From NCBI GenBank assembly GCA_009760855.2, contig WPIO01000031.1, positions 639,001 to 703,000 of the forward strand: a stretch of DNA of 64,000 bases, in the 5' to 3' direction. The translations under genes were made by a program, and so were the position numbers. Shown here in pieces: positions 53,101 through 64,000 of this stretch. The notes below the pieces were generated by a model. That model ran no database searches, was not told the DNA's origin, and saw nothing but the letters and a program-made list of their open reading frames with translations. How positions within the stretch are numbered: position 1 is the first letter of the stretch; every line of letters begins with the position of its first letter. The DNA comes from Cristatella mucedo (lineage: Eukaryota > Bryozoa > Phylactolaemata > Cristatellidae).

Positions 53101-56100
53101 TATTTAAATTTATATATGGAGTATTTCGTTGGGATAGCATTAAACGCATATAGTTGCAGGATTAATATGCTGCTTCGAATACTCCAGAGAATCACTGCAA
53201 GGCATGGAAATTACGAGGGGGATCCCTTAGCGTTTGCTTGCGACATGCGTTTGTCCTAGGTGACGGCACGAGTATCTATGCACAACTTGTCTGCTTGTGT
53301 GCTCACGTACTACTGCAGCCCTCGAGGCAGCGTCACACGCGAGTGATGTTCTGGTCTTCCCCAATCGTTCGCATCCGAGCTATCCGCCTCGCCAGCAGCA
53401 CTTGCACAGCGAGTCTGCGCTGCTGCTGGAGCCGCGTTTGCCTGCCATTGGCGCTAGCTCCGAGCGTGCAGCCCGCTTCTTCTGCCACAGGCCAGGCGAG
53501 CTGTGGTCTCGCCCGACTTCGGCCCTATGCGCTCTGACATCGGAGGAGGCGGCGGCGGAGCGCAGAGCAGAGCAGCGCGTTAGGGCTTCATGCGTTAGGG
53601 CTTCATGCGCACCGAGCCAGCCGGAAGGGCTGAGGTCTATTGTCTATCCCCTCTCTCTCGTTCTAGGGCGTGAAACGCAAGCTGCAGCAGGGCGAAGGTG
53701 GCGGCAGCGGAGTAGGTGACGGCAGCCGCGACTGTCCGCCTTTGTCGCCGCCACACAAGCAGCAGGCTCAGTCTGCCAAGCTCTCCGTCGACACAGGTGA
53801 GCTGACTTGAGCGCTGGTTCGAGTGCAGCACTCAAGCATAGCTGCTTGCCCAAATGTTGTCGCCGCTAAGGCCTTTGCATGGTCTGGCGCCACCCAGCCC
53901 GGGGCATCACCACAGGGCTTCAGAATCTTCGGTTGGCTGCCTGCCTGCCTGCTGGATTCTGCTCCGAGTGTGGGCTGGCGCACGGGCTGGCGGATGACGT
54001 CGGATGTAAAGAAAAATGGGAGCACACGCTGGAGCCATAGCTGACGTCAGAGGCACCGGCATGGATTTCACTTGATTAGAAACAGATAGAGAGGGCGGGT
54101 AATCTGTGGGAACCTCTGCCTCTGCTGCTGCACTGCTCTGCTGCCCGTGAGTTTAGAATAATGGCCCGAGCGTTGGTGGGATGACGTGGTACCACGTGGT
54201 ACGGTCGCTGTACCACGTGGTGCAGCCGCTGCTCGAGCCACGGTTGCCCGATTGGCGACCGTCAGCAGACGTGCTACTCATCCATTATCTGCTCGGCCCT
54301 TTGTCGCTTTGCTGCCGTGACATGCATGAACATGTCTAAGTCGACCGAGCCGCTCGCTTATTTGCTGTTTTCTCTCGCTGACTTCTCTCTCACACATCCT
54401 GTTGTGCATGCTTGCAGGAGCCGCGCCGCAGCTCAAGCTGGAGGAGTCCCTCATGGGAGGAGGCGTCGGCTGCGAGACAGAGAGCGAGTTCGACGGCCTC
54501 GAGCTGCTGACCGGCTTCGACGGTGCCGACGATGTGATGAGCTTGATGAACAGTTCCGAGTCCGACCACATCCTGTCCATGATGTTTCCTTCTGCTGAGA
54601 GCACCACTGGCGTCTCGGCTTCTGCCTCCACCAGTGTCGCTGCTGCGGTGGCTGCTGCTGATAGCGGTGAGAGCAGGCGAGCGACGGCAGGTGCTCAGCA
54701 GCCGAGGCCTGCCAGCCGAGACTCGTACCCGAAGGATCAGGCCGCTTCGGCTTGTGCCGTCACGTCTGCTGCAAGTGTGGCAGCGCCCGGCCCGCCTCAG
54801 CCGCAGCAGCGCAAGCGGCAGCAGGCGCAGCGACAGGTGTCACAGTCCCATCAGGCCACAGTGCAGCCGCAGCAGCAGCCTCAGGCGTCGCCGAGCGGCT
54901 ACCTCACCGGAGCAATGCCCCCGGGCTACCACGTCGTCGGCACGCCACCGCTGATGGCCACTTACAAGAGCGAGCCCTACGACGGCAGCGCCGCTGCTGC
55001 TGCCATGGCGGCGGCATATTCTGTCGACCGCTCGGGCGTCGTCGTCGCCGGTGTGCCGGCGCCGCATGGCCCTGGCAGCGGAGGCGGCCTGTCCTCCATT
55101 GGCAGGCAGCTGTCGCACGAACAGCAGCTTGGTATGATGCGTAGCGCCGCGCCCCACAAGATGTTCATTCCTGGAAATGGCGGCAGCGGCGGCACTGTTG
55201 GCATAAGCGGCGGCGGCATCGGCGGCTCTGTGATGCCGCCTGCCCCTGCGCACCCGCTGGCCTACCGGCATCATCCTCAGCAGCAGCAGCAGTCACAGCA
55301 GCAGCAGCAGCAGTCACATGCGCAGTGCTACCCGGCAGGGGTGTGCGGCGGTGGCGGACCTGCTATGGTGCCTGGCGGCGCTGCTCATTCAGCGCACGTC
55401 CTATCAGCTAACGGTGTGCCGCCGTCGATGGGACAGTGCTGCACTGCTCAGCTGCACTATTCCCCGTATTCTTGCGCCGGCGGCAGCGGACTTGCTCAGC
55501 AGCAGCAGCCATCGCACGTGGCTTTTGGTGGTCACGCCAAGGCACCGGCACACTACGGCAGCGGAATGGGCATGCTCGTCCATGGAGGAAGTGACGAAGC
55601 AGATTCGGGTGCTGCTGCGGCATACCATCGCCAGACTTCGCTGCCCATGGGACAGGCGTACGCGCCAGCCATGGCGCAGCAGTCTGCTCTCGGTCAAGGA
55701 CTCGCACATGCGAACTTTGGCAGCACAGGTCAGCTTCATCCCCAGGACTCTGCTGCAGCCGCCCGAGCCATGGCGGCCTACAGGTCCGGGGCTTGTCAGC
55801 AGCAGCAGCAGCAGCTGCTGCTCACCCAGCAACAGCATCATCATCATCAGCAGCAGCAGCTACTCCTCAGCCAGCAGCAGCAGCAGTTGATGACGCAGCA
55901 GCAGCAACAGCGCCTGCCCTCAGCCAGCTCTCGCCAGCGTGTGGTCGAGCAGCAGCAGCAGCAGGCGATCAGTGGTGGTGGCAGCAGGAATCTGCGTGAA
56001 GCGGCCTTCTCATCCGATGCCGTTTATCAACAGCAACTCTTGCATCAGCAACAAATGATGCAGCTTCAGCAGCTTCAGCAGCAGCGCGCCATCCAGCAGC

Positions 56101-56870
56101 AGCAAATGCTTGCACAATATGGATCGCATCATGCCATGTCTGCGCAGCAAGCTGCAGCTGCACTTCCGGGCAGAATGCTCGCTCAGCGGCAGCACTCGCA
56201 GACGGTGTACGAGAATGGCAGCCTGCCGATGCACGGACATTCGCAGGCCGGCGACCGAGAGCTGCTCTATCAAAACCCGAGCAATGGCATGGGCCACGCT
56301 GGCCCGGCAGCTGCCTCCGCCACGGCCGGCATGCTAAGCAGCTCGTCGGCCGCCTACTGTGGCGGCACACTGATGCAGCCGGGCATGTCTGTGCAGCAGC
56401 AGCAGCTACTGCAGCAGCAGCAGCTACTGCAGCAGCAGCAGCAGCAGCAGTGTGGAGCAGCTTACATTAGCAGCTCGTCACTGCCGCCGCTTGGCCACCA
56501 GCAGTCATCGTCTTACAGCAGTGGCGGACACTTACAGCAGCATTCGCAGCAGCCACCATTGGCCATGCAGGGCCGGCCGTCGGCAGAGTATGCGTGTCCT
56601 CAGCAGCAGCAGTTGCTGATTGCTGCTGCTGGCGGTGCAGCATTCCCGTCCATCGGCAGCAGTGGCGGCAGCCCGGCGTCGCAGCTGTACGTGCCTGACG
56701 CTGTGACTACCAGGCAGACCATCATGCACAGCATGAGCGGCCAGGCGCCCATGTCGTGCGCCGCAGATGCCGGCCCCGCTCTGCAGGAGCAGCAGCTGCA
56801 GGCCACAGGCTTTTTTGGCAGTTCGGCTGACGACTTGAACGATCTCGAGGCGATTCTGAATTCGCATTAA
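44125..56870 (+). CDS. mam: Mastermind (Notch transcriptional co-activator), three coding exons
   Basis: Nuclear co-activator that sits on the Notch intracellular domain/CSL (Su(H)) complex and recruits p300. Joined exons 44125-44430, 53667-53796 and 54418-56870 give 2,889 nt, 962 residues. A better-context start (TACCATG) at 44137 gives 958. Residues about 26-84 form one long basic helix, [20 protein letters not shown] to [14 protein letters not shown], matching the MAML N-terminal domain in spacing of LR-R-E, Y and K--K-A-K. Exon 2 opens GVKRKL, the conserved basic element of the family. Exon 3 holds an acidic stretch (about 164-208, [20 protein letters not shown]) and then Gly/Ser/Ala/Gln-rich low complexity with many polyglutamine and His runs (densest about 605-650). 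It ends [13 protein letters not shown], an acidic/hydrophobic tail that could be an activation motif. The small-exon/long-intron/large-exon layout fits the family. Identification is from motif recognition; only the N-terminal helix and GVKRKL are strongly diagnostic. Confidence 0.88.
45714..45867 (+). repeat. Interrupted GT microsatellites
   Basis: GT tracts at 45715-45757, 45771-45806 and 45829-45867 with diverged spacers, in mastermind intron 1. Confidence 0.95.
46165..46312 (+). mobile_element. SINE-A copy
   Basis: Head with CCCATGGGTAAGGTGG and GTGGGATCGAGCCC, tail TTCTCTTAGGGTGCTATACA and an AAATAAAGT/ATTTTATTTT end. Confidence 0.72.
48697..48792 (+). repeat. CT-rich microsatellite
   Basis: CT repeats degrading into CTTT and TCTC variants. 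Confidence 0.95.
50067..50156 (+). repeat. AC microsatellite
   Basis: About 90 bp uninterrupted AC in mastermind intron 1. Confidence 0.97.
51170..51330 (-). mobile_element. SINE-A copy
   Basis: Minus strand: box A TGGCCCAGTGGTTAAGG, box B region ATGGGCTCGAGCCC, then AGCATATGTGAAGGGCCTGA and TTATCTCAGGGTGCTATACA. Confidence 0.8.
53667..53796 (+). CDS. mam: mastermind exon 2
   Basis: Acceptor CTCTCGTTCTAG, donor GTGAGC; phase 0 in, phase 1 out. Encodes [20 protein letters not shown] and [24 protein letters not shown] matches the basic motif that follows the binding helix in vertebrate MAML proteins. Confidence 0.85.
54105..54221 (+). promoter_or_regulatory. CSL-type site plus paired CACGTG E-boxes in mastermind intron 2
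   Basis: TGTGGGAA at 54105-54112 fits the CSL/Su(H) consensus YGTGRGAA. CACGTG cores lie at 54193-54198 and 54214-54219, exactly 21 bp apart; the first is inside a perfect 14-bp palindrome (54189-54202). CACGTG is bound by HES/HEY and Myc/USF-type bHLH proteins. Regulatory function is inferred. Confidence 0.3.
54418..56870 (+). CDS. mam: mastermind exon 3 (glutamine-rich activation region)
   Basis: Acceptor TGCATGCTTGCAG, phase 1, completing Gly 146. Open for 2,453 nt to TAA. Rich in CAG codons with interspersed CAA, Gly/Ser runs and YMP/YAP-like short motifs. Composition (Q, S, G, A, H) is that of the mastermind C-terminal region. Shifted frames of this exon give many spurious long ORFs. 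Confidence 0.87.
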
Positions 56871-57295
56871 GCCGATCGCCTGGTTGGCCGAGCCCCGGTC
56901 GCAATTCATAACGAGTCCTGCGGTAGGGTGCTGCCCCCCCTCCACTTTTCAACCGAGCTGCGGGACTGCCAGCAGTGGGGGGGGCTGCAAATGCCACGTT
57001 CACGCACATGAGGCGCTGGTAACCTAACTGCTGAACAGTTAGACAGCTGCGTTGTCGTGCTTGCGTGTTGATAGCTGCTGTTTGCGCATTGCCGGCAACA
57101 GCTGCCAGTGTCGGCAACAGCAGGCAGTGTCGCCATCTTGCCACTGCCTCCATGTTGTGCATGTGCAATGCTGCAGGGTTCGGCATCCATGCGGTTTCAC
57201 ACCATGTACTAGCCGCCAAAACAGTGATCTGAACTTAGCGGCAGTCTTTTTGAGGGTATTTTTAATTTTTAGTTGACAGCAGCTGGCCAATTGTA

Positions 57296-57389
<94 letters not shown>

Positions 57390-57520
57390 GGGAGGCTGTG
57401 TGCCCCCTGCGCCCCGCCCGGCTATGAGCAGCCACTGTCGCAGGACGAAATGCTGCCAATGTTTTGCTGATTATCTTCCTTTGTATCTCGTGAACATAAG
57501 TCATTTTGTCTATTTAATAT
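56871..57520 (+). other. mastermind 3' UTR region
   Basis: Downstream of the TAA there is a G/C-run-rich stretch, then a 90-bp TA tract. No canonical AATAAA was seen in the first kilobase, so the mRNA end cannot be placed. Confidence 0.5.
57298..57387 (+). repeat. TA microsatellite in mastermind 3' region
   Basis: Ninety bases of perfect alternating TA, about 430 bp past the stop codon. Confidence 0.97.
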
Positions 57521-59559
57521 ATTTATATTGACGTGGCAAATCGGTGGCTCGTGAGAAGCCAACATGACCCAATGCACTTCATGCGAATCAGAGCAAAAAC
57601 AAGGTTAAGTACATTTTACAACGTCGTGTATATCGGGCGAAGAGGTTTTGTGCCTTTCACCCGTTGTGTGCGCATGTACCGCATGTGTAAAGGGAATTCG
57701 TTGCATGTGGCAGGACCCGAACCTGCCAAATGACTCGTAAAATGCGAGCAGCTTGCCGTCGCAAGGCCGACACTCAGCTGTGTAGCAATGCGCACATATT
57801 ATGTGCACCGTAACCCAATTCTCCTCTGCGGTATTTGCGTTTGCTAGCATCTTACAGAATCGATGTTGAGCCATAAAATTCATTCTAGCCTGTCGCACCG
57901 ATGGTGGCACTTGCATGCAAGCTCGAATTTTTGGCGGATGTTTCCAAGGAAGCCAGACTCGGGTCGCGCAGGGATCTCCTGGTCGGCGGCCGTGTTTGCC
58001 ATCGAATGGCTGGCAGGCAGGCAGGCGACCTAGATCAGGCTCGGCGGTTCCCAAGCATGAAATAGCTGTCGAGCTAGTTCTGACAGCTTGAGGAACGAAG
58101 TGCATCACTGGAGCATGCATCCCCTTTTCATGAACTCGGATTGATGTACTTTCTCTTTTTTCATTTGCTTTGAGATTAGACGGGACGGTCTCCTACGTCT
58201 AAGCAGATACTTACATTGCCACACGCCAATCGGTTCAATGACTTCCCAATGACTCTGCAGTGTTTGCCAGCACTGCCAGCTGGTCTGGCTTTTTCTTGCC
58301 GAAAGTGGTCCGTGGTTTTACTCATGGACAGTGCTGGCAAACTCGGCCCGCCCCTTCCACGAGTCAGGGTCAGTGGCACTGCTGCATCCGCTGGCTAACC
58401 TCCCGACTGCGCAAGGTCTGTGTGGATAGCTTGCTGCTATGTGCCTTGCTACGCCCGTGAAGGCCGACTTTCGGTTTGACATCCGCCGCATCTTACTCAT
58501 TCCCGTGTGAAGTGACACGGTGCATCCAAGCTGTAGCATTCACCTTGGCACACCGAGGGATGTGTCGAGGAGAATATCAAATCTTGACCTTGCCTGTATG
58601 GCCAATCATGTGAGTGTTCATCAGGCCAGAGCCAGCCACAGTCCCTTTGGTGTGCCAAGGTTTGCAAGCTTCCCAGATCACTAAGAATTTTGAGGTCGCA
58701 AGACTTTTCCCCAGGAAGTACTGGCTAGTGTAGTGAGATGTGGGGGGGGGGCAAGGAGGCCTGACAATCTAAAGCGTCCGTATGAACAAAGCATCCGCAC
58801 AAACAAAATGTTGATACAAACGAGTACACGAACGCGTTCGATGGCACCAGCAAGCAGCAGGCCACGGAGCCAGTCAATGCATCATCTGTGAACAGCCAGC
58901 CGCATGATTCTCTCTGTGACTGATAAGGCTGGACCACACTTGCGGACATTGAATCCTCCTTAAATTCCCCTCTCCTCGGTTGGACTAGCATGGCCTGGCG
59001 CACTGCCCCCACCAGTGAGGCCATATCAATGAGTGGCACGCTGTGACAGGCTTCCGGCAGCAGCCGATGAGCAGATCGTTTTCAATACTGGGCTTGAAGA
59101 ACGATCTGATGTTCTTTTCCCCGATCTTTGAGTATAATCTTTATTTTTTCGTGACAATCGTCTTTCTTTAAGTCACTACTCCACGTTGCCCGTGCCATAC
59201 CCGGCTGGCCTCTGGATTGCTGCTGAGAGACTTGGTTTGTGCCAAGTCTCTAAGTCCTGTCGCTGTCCTCCATGCTCGTGTGCATGGTAGACCACTAAAC
59301 AGAGGAGATAACTTGCCATATTGGAACCGAGAGCTTGCTGCCGAGTGACCCTGCCAAAGGCGCTTGCTGGCCGAAGTAGGGACTGTAGCCTGTCATAAAG
59401 AAGAGCACTGTCGGGGTCGTCCGGCTACATACTCCGGCTGGTCGCAATTGCCCATTGTACAAACAACAGCAAGACACTATTCATTCATGCTGCTGCACAT
59501 AAACCAGGGAGGCCTAACCCCCCCCCCCCCCCCCGAGCAAGAGCATTCAGGCGATGAGG

Positions 59560-59900
<341 letters not shown>

Positions 59901-59904
59901 GAGC

Positions 59905-60870
59905 ACCCATCGCTCAATACAGCTTTTCCTCATGCCGATGTAATTGTCAATCACAATCTAAACTTTCATTTCTATGCAGATGACGCACAGCCTATGCCCC
60001 TACGCTTTGATCACCTCACAGCCCTCCATCACGGCACACTTTCTCTTCTCACTTGCAGCGTGTATTGCTGACATTGCATTTGGATGGTAGCAAACTTTCT
60101 CAAAGTGAATGACAATAAAACCAAGTTACTAGTTATGAGCAAACCTAGTGTAGTTCAGGAATTAGAAAAACGGGTCCCTCAAAATTGGCTCTGCCTTGTC
60201 TCCTGTACCATCTGTAAGAAATCTGGTTGTCCTGTTCCGAGGTGACCATTCAGTAGACGATCACAGTAGGCAGCTCTGTAGTCAAGTTGGCCATACTTTC
60301 AGCAACATTACATTGCAATACTGTGGGCCTGCTTAGACAGGGATACCATATCCATGCTGGTCATCCCATCTCGACTTCTGTTACTCACTACTTGCAACCT
60401 TCCGGCCAGTGCAGTGAGGTGCTTACAGTTTGTGCGAAACTCTGCAGTCAGGGATGTCTGTTGTGAGCATCCCAGTGGCTACACTACATCACTTCTCACC
60501 AACCTGCACTGACTCCCAATCAAGAAGAGCATCGACTTCAATGTTGTCACTTACTTTTAGGTCCATCTTTAATTTAGCTCTAGTCTACCTACCCAAACTA
60601 CTTCCCAATCAGCCTGGAACACGCTCTCGACTAACGCCACGAACCCCACCCCCGACTTGCCAACATTTAAACAGAAGCTGAAAATGCATCTTTTCCTCAC
60701 AGCATTCGCTGGGTCCTTGTGAATTGTCCTCTGTGTGCCCATGCATGGGGGCTGACTGTGCATGTTATCACTGACCATATTGGCATGCTTCCTTTATAAC
60801 CTACGTAAAGTGCTTAGAAAGAGAATAAGTTCTCTGAGGCTGCTATACCAATCTAATAATAATATTATTA
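59905..60870 (+). mobile_element. CR1/L2-like LINE copy 9
   Basis: Starts within reverse transcriptase at FPHADVIVNHNLNFHFYADD (catalytic YADD intact) and runs in broken frames to the 3' hairpin (60807-60844) and an AAT/ATT tail. Immediately preceded by a long GA/GACA tract. Confidence 0.82.
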
Positions 60871-61827
60871 TACAAAACCTTTGACCCAACTATGTCGTCC
60901 GACTAAGGTTTGGCAGTCCTACAATAACAGCATGTTGCAACTTTCAGTCATGAACCGGCACTTCGAACCAGCAGCTCTACGAGACGATGCTGCCCCCTTC
61001 CTGCCGTGCTGAAAAGTTTGTAGCCAGGCAGCATGGAATACAGATATGCCTCCCCAAACAGTCTAATAATACTATTTCGTGCCGTACTTTGGTCTGGCCG
61101 CCTCGAATACCGAAATCCTTTATGCGCCACAAGCTATCCCCGAGCCGAAGAGGGAGAGAAAAAAAATAAAACTGTTCCTTTGTTGATTGCTGAGACTGGA
61201 GGGAGTGTGAATTGTGCAGTCGCACTGCCCGCTTAGCGGCAAGAAGCTCCGTGGGTCAGCTCAGCTCAGCTGCACAGCAAGTCAGTCAGAATCGCTGTGC
61301 TGCTGCTGAGCACCTGCAGCCGCCATGTTGCTAGGGCCAAAGACGTGAAAGAGTGAAGCCCAATCTAGCAACTTCGAGAACGACTGTTGCCACTGCAAAC
61401 TAAATTACAAATGAAAATGCAAGCCACCACAGCATGAGAAGTTGCACCGCAAGCCAAGCTGCTAACGGCAAAGCGGGTTTAGGAGACGGCAGTCGGTGGA
61501 GGAGTACTCACCGAAGCCTGGCCACTAGCTAACCGCAGTTTCTGCCGGCCCCCCTTTACTTATCCAGCTGGCTGAACCCACCAAATCCCCGACTCGCCCG
61601 CACCCCAGAGGGTGGGGTGCTGCACACCACCGGCAGACTGCCGAGCTCATATCAGCAGCAGGTAGTCAGGCAGGCCTGCACATGCTGCTGCTACAAGCGT
61701 GCAGCAGCAGCAGCAGAGCGGCCGGAGGATGGTCGCCTGCCTTCGGCTAGGCAGGGCTGTCTGCAGCACAGGGAGTCCTCAGGGACTGATGATAGTCTAG
61801 CTTGCACCTGGGTTTTTGCCAGGAAGT

Positions 61828-61983
61828 AAGGCACTCCCTCTTCACGACCCTGGGGTCGTGGGTACTACCAGGAGTCCTGCAGTGGGGATCCTTTATTTTC
61901 CACTGCAATCGGTGGTGATAGTCGTGAGAGCTCTTCTGCTGCTACATAAATGAGGCTGTTAAATCAACTAGCCTTTTTTTGAT
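61828..61983 (+). mobile_element. SINE-B copy
   Basis: Degenerate head with GGGGTCGTGGGTAC, body GATCCTTTATTTTCCACTGC, end AAATCAACTAGCCTTTTTTT. Confidence 0.75.
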
Positions 61984-62089
61984 TGGATTGCTGATAGAGC
62001 AGCCTCACCTTGATCGTGCCCAAAGAGCCGGATGAAGGCAAGATGAAGGCAAAGCTCCAATACGCTAGATCCAATGCACGGCATATATA

Positions 62090-62228
62090 TAAAATTCGTT
62101 TGTATAGCAGCCTGAGAGAATTACATCTTTATCTAGCTGCTTCACATATGCCGATGCCGAAGGGCTGGAGCCCACGACCTAGATCTTTAAAGATAAGTAC
62201 TTTACCCCTGGGTCAAACCGGGGCAAAG
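62090..62228 (-). mobile_element. SINE-A copy
   Basis: Minus strand: box A TGACCCAGGGGTAAAG, box B region GTCGTGGGCTCCAGCCC, then GCATATGTGAAGCAGCTAGA and TTCTCTCAGGCTGCTATACA. Confidence 0.8.
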
Positions 62229-63016
62229 CTACTGTCTACTAGTAGTGGCAGAAGCGCTGCTAAGTCTGGGTCGGTACCAGCCAGCAAGGCTCTGCAAGAG
62301 CTGGCAGGGGGGGGCGGCGCGAAACCACGAAAGACCAACCGGCAGCAGCCCCTGCCTCGGGGGGGGGGGAGGGAGGGAAGGTGCTAGCCACAGGAATGCA
62401 GAGGCTTTAGATCCGAGCAGGCTGCTACCACCAAGGGATGCAATCTGTGCAGCCGACGAGTAAGCCAGCCAGCCGGCAGCCGATGGACAACAAAGACATG
62501 AATAGCCTGCAATAATAAGCAGGGTCGGCCACACACACATTGTCACAAATGAAACTGAATGCTTAGTGCCCGTGAGGTCCCTTTTATGAGGCGCTGCTGG
62601 CTGCCAGCCATACAGCCAGCGTTTGCACAGCAGCTGGCCGCTGGGAAACAGTGCCCACTAACCCCTCCGGGTGCTTCCTGTCAACGGCAGCAGGGCAGGG
62701 TGGGTGGAGTGAGGTACGCTAGGTCGGGCACAATGGCAGCCTGTCCAAGAACGCCAAGAACGAATCGCCAGGACAGACACTGCAACAGCAGGTGGCAGCA
62801 GTCACTTGATTAGGCAGCTGTGGCAAGGGGCGCAAGGAGGTGCTGCGCTTGGATCCACCGCTCGAGTTCGCGAGCAAATAATCATAGGACGCAACAGGAT
62901 TTCAAGGCAGCATCCTGGCTGCCTGCTGCTACAGAGCTTCGTGTGTTGCTAATAAAACCTAATCGGCATAGATGGTGCACAATGGCTTTTGCCGAAACAT
63001 TCATGTGCTGGCTACT

Positions 63017-63215
63017 ATCGATCTAATGTAATCCACAAAGCCAATGTGGGTGTTACGCAGGAGAGTTTTGTATAGCGAACTCACAGCATAAGCGGCTTTC
63101 GGTACGCATGCGGTAGCCAACAGACTTCGTCTCACGAAGCAAAGGGAAAGTGGGAAGCATAGCAGAGTCAGGAGAGCAGTTGAGGTAGTGAGTAGGCTAC
63201 TGCAGGATCGCTCAG
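63017..63215 (-). repeat. Repeat family C, nearly full copy
   Basis: Minus-strand match including AACACCCACATTGGCTTTGT, GCGTACCGAAAGCCGCTTAT and the upstream CTCACTACCTCAACTGCTCT segment. Confidence 0.78.
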
Positions 63216-63743
63216 CTGCCACGCGATGGCTTGAAGGTCGCGCCCTTGGCCGACCGACTGCCGACAGGTACAGAGGAGAGATGCCCCCTTCAGAGCCCTG
63301 TATTCCAAGTGCATCCCCTCTCTTCTCACCCGAAACTGCCCTCCCACCCCCATCGGCTTGCAGCCCTAGCCCCGCCCCCTGCTGTTGTCACACGTAGCCC
63401 CCACCTCCTTGCTACAGCAGTAGCATTGATAAACAAACAAACTTGCAATGCACCGTCCATCTTTGTTCTTTAGGCAGGAAAGAACAGCCACACACATTCG
63501 AGGCAAGGCAGTGGCTGTTTGCACACATCCACACTTCAGATCATCTAAACAAAAATCTCTTGCTGCAAAAACAGACGCGAGCAACGCACACAGTCAGGAC
63601 AATTTTGTCGTTGGAAAAGTGGACGCAATCTAAGCGGGCCTTGAATCTTTCAGCCACTGTTCCTGACGAATGGAACGGGACCAGGGACGCACACGACAAG
63701 GCGTTGCGAAACCATGAGGTGCTTAAATGAAGAGGACTACGCC

Positions 63744-63833
63744 TCATCGCGTGCCAAAAAGTTCCCCGTAGTAGTCGTAGACTTTGATGCCAGGGTTCCT
63801 TCTAACGACGCCCAGCACAATGTCATCTTGGAT
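63744..63833 (-). CDS. Probable terminal coding exon of an unidentified minus-strand gene
   Basis: On the minus strand a strong acceptor (CTTCTCTGCCTTTGTTTTAG) opens into 29 codons, IQDDIVLGVVRRNPGIKVYD then YYGELFGTR, closed by TGA. The peptide is not low-complexity and has the alternation of a folded protein's C-terminus. No other exon lies between 63834 and the window end, so the gene body would be to the right. I do not recognise the family. No AATAAA is evident just downstream, which lowers confidence. Confidence 0.42.
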   Translation of the reverse strand: MQDDIVLGVVRRNPGIKVYDYYGELFGTR

Positions 63834-64000
63834 CTAAAACAAAGGCAGAGAAGCGACAGTGCAATGCACCGTTATAATGAACTAAGAGCTCGGCAGCAGT
63901 AGCTTAATTATGAACTACAAGCCTGGCCCCGCTGGATTATAACTGAGCCGCTTATGATATAGCTGTGATAAGCCGAGGCTCACACACATCGAGATTTATG

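Larger units (their letters stand above)
44431..53666 (+). other. mastermind intron 1
   Basis: 9.2-kb first intron. It holds SINE-A copies (46165-46312 plus, 51170-51330 minus), GT, CT and AC microsatellites, and GGT-rich tracts near 48290 and 49690. Unrecognised minus-strand open frames occur at 46944-47442. I see no confident nested gene. Confidence 0.8.

Noticed and set aside
54840-56370. Many 95-190 codon frames on both strands inside mastermind exon 3
   Set aside because: These are shadows of CAG repeats read in other frames (poly-Ser, poly-Ala, poly-Leu).
57605-58120. 171-codon minus-strand open frame antisense to the mastermind 3' flank
   Set aside because: No recognisable motif; one or two frames of this length are expected by chance over 64 kb in six frames.

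Overview
This window is nuclear DNA from an animal. Two protein-coding genes with spliceosomal introns are recognisable, and the rest is microsatellites and decayed transposons. The presence of mastermind (an animal Notch-pathway gene), an intron-rich mitochondrial Hsp90, tRNA-derived SINEs and CR1/L2-like LINE fragments points to an invertebrate metazoan of roughly balanced base composition. I cannot name the phylum from the sequence.

Layout: 1-11.3 kb is repeat-rich and holds no host gene I can support. It contains LINE copies, two SINE families and a third short repeat. From about 11.36 to 40.0 kb, the minus strand carries the complete coding region of TRAP1 (mitochondrial Hsp90/HSP75) in 14 exons. 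All 13 introns are bounded by GT-AG and every phase agrees, giving 689 codons (703 from an upstream in-frame ATG). Its introns hold Tc1/mariner pseudogenes, a TTAA-flanked inverted-repeat element, SINEs, tandem duplications and a decayed second copy of TRAP1 exon 10. About 40.0-44.1 kb separates the two genes, which are head to head, and contains a complete long-inverted-repeat element and a CpG-dense block. The plus strand from 44.1 to 56.9 kb carries mastermind in three coding exons (962 codons): a small exon with the Notch/CSL-binding helix, a small middle exon opening with the conserved GVKRKL, and a large glutamine-rich exon. Its long 3' flank includes a 90-bp TA tract, a GACA/GA tract, another LINE and SINEs. 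At the extreme right a short minus-strand segment looks like the last coding exon of a gene that lies mostly outside the window.

The two main genes do not share a pathway. TRAP1 is a matrix chaperone and mastermind is a nuclear co-activator; the sequence shows only that they are divergent neighbours. Observations most worth following are the duplicated TRAP1 exon 10, the 3' hairpin shared by the LINE and one SINE family, the two-copy long-TIR element, the CSL site next to paired CACGTG boxes in mastermind intron 2, and the unidentified terminal exon at the right edge.
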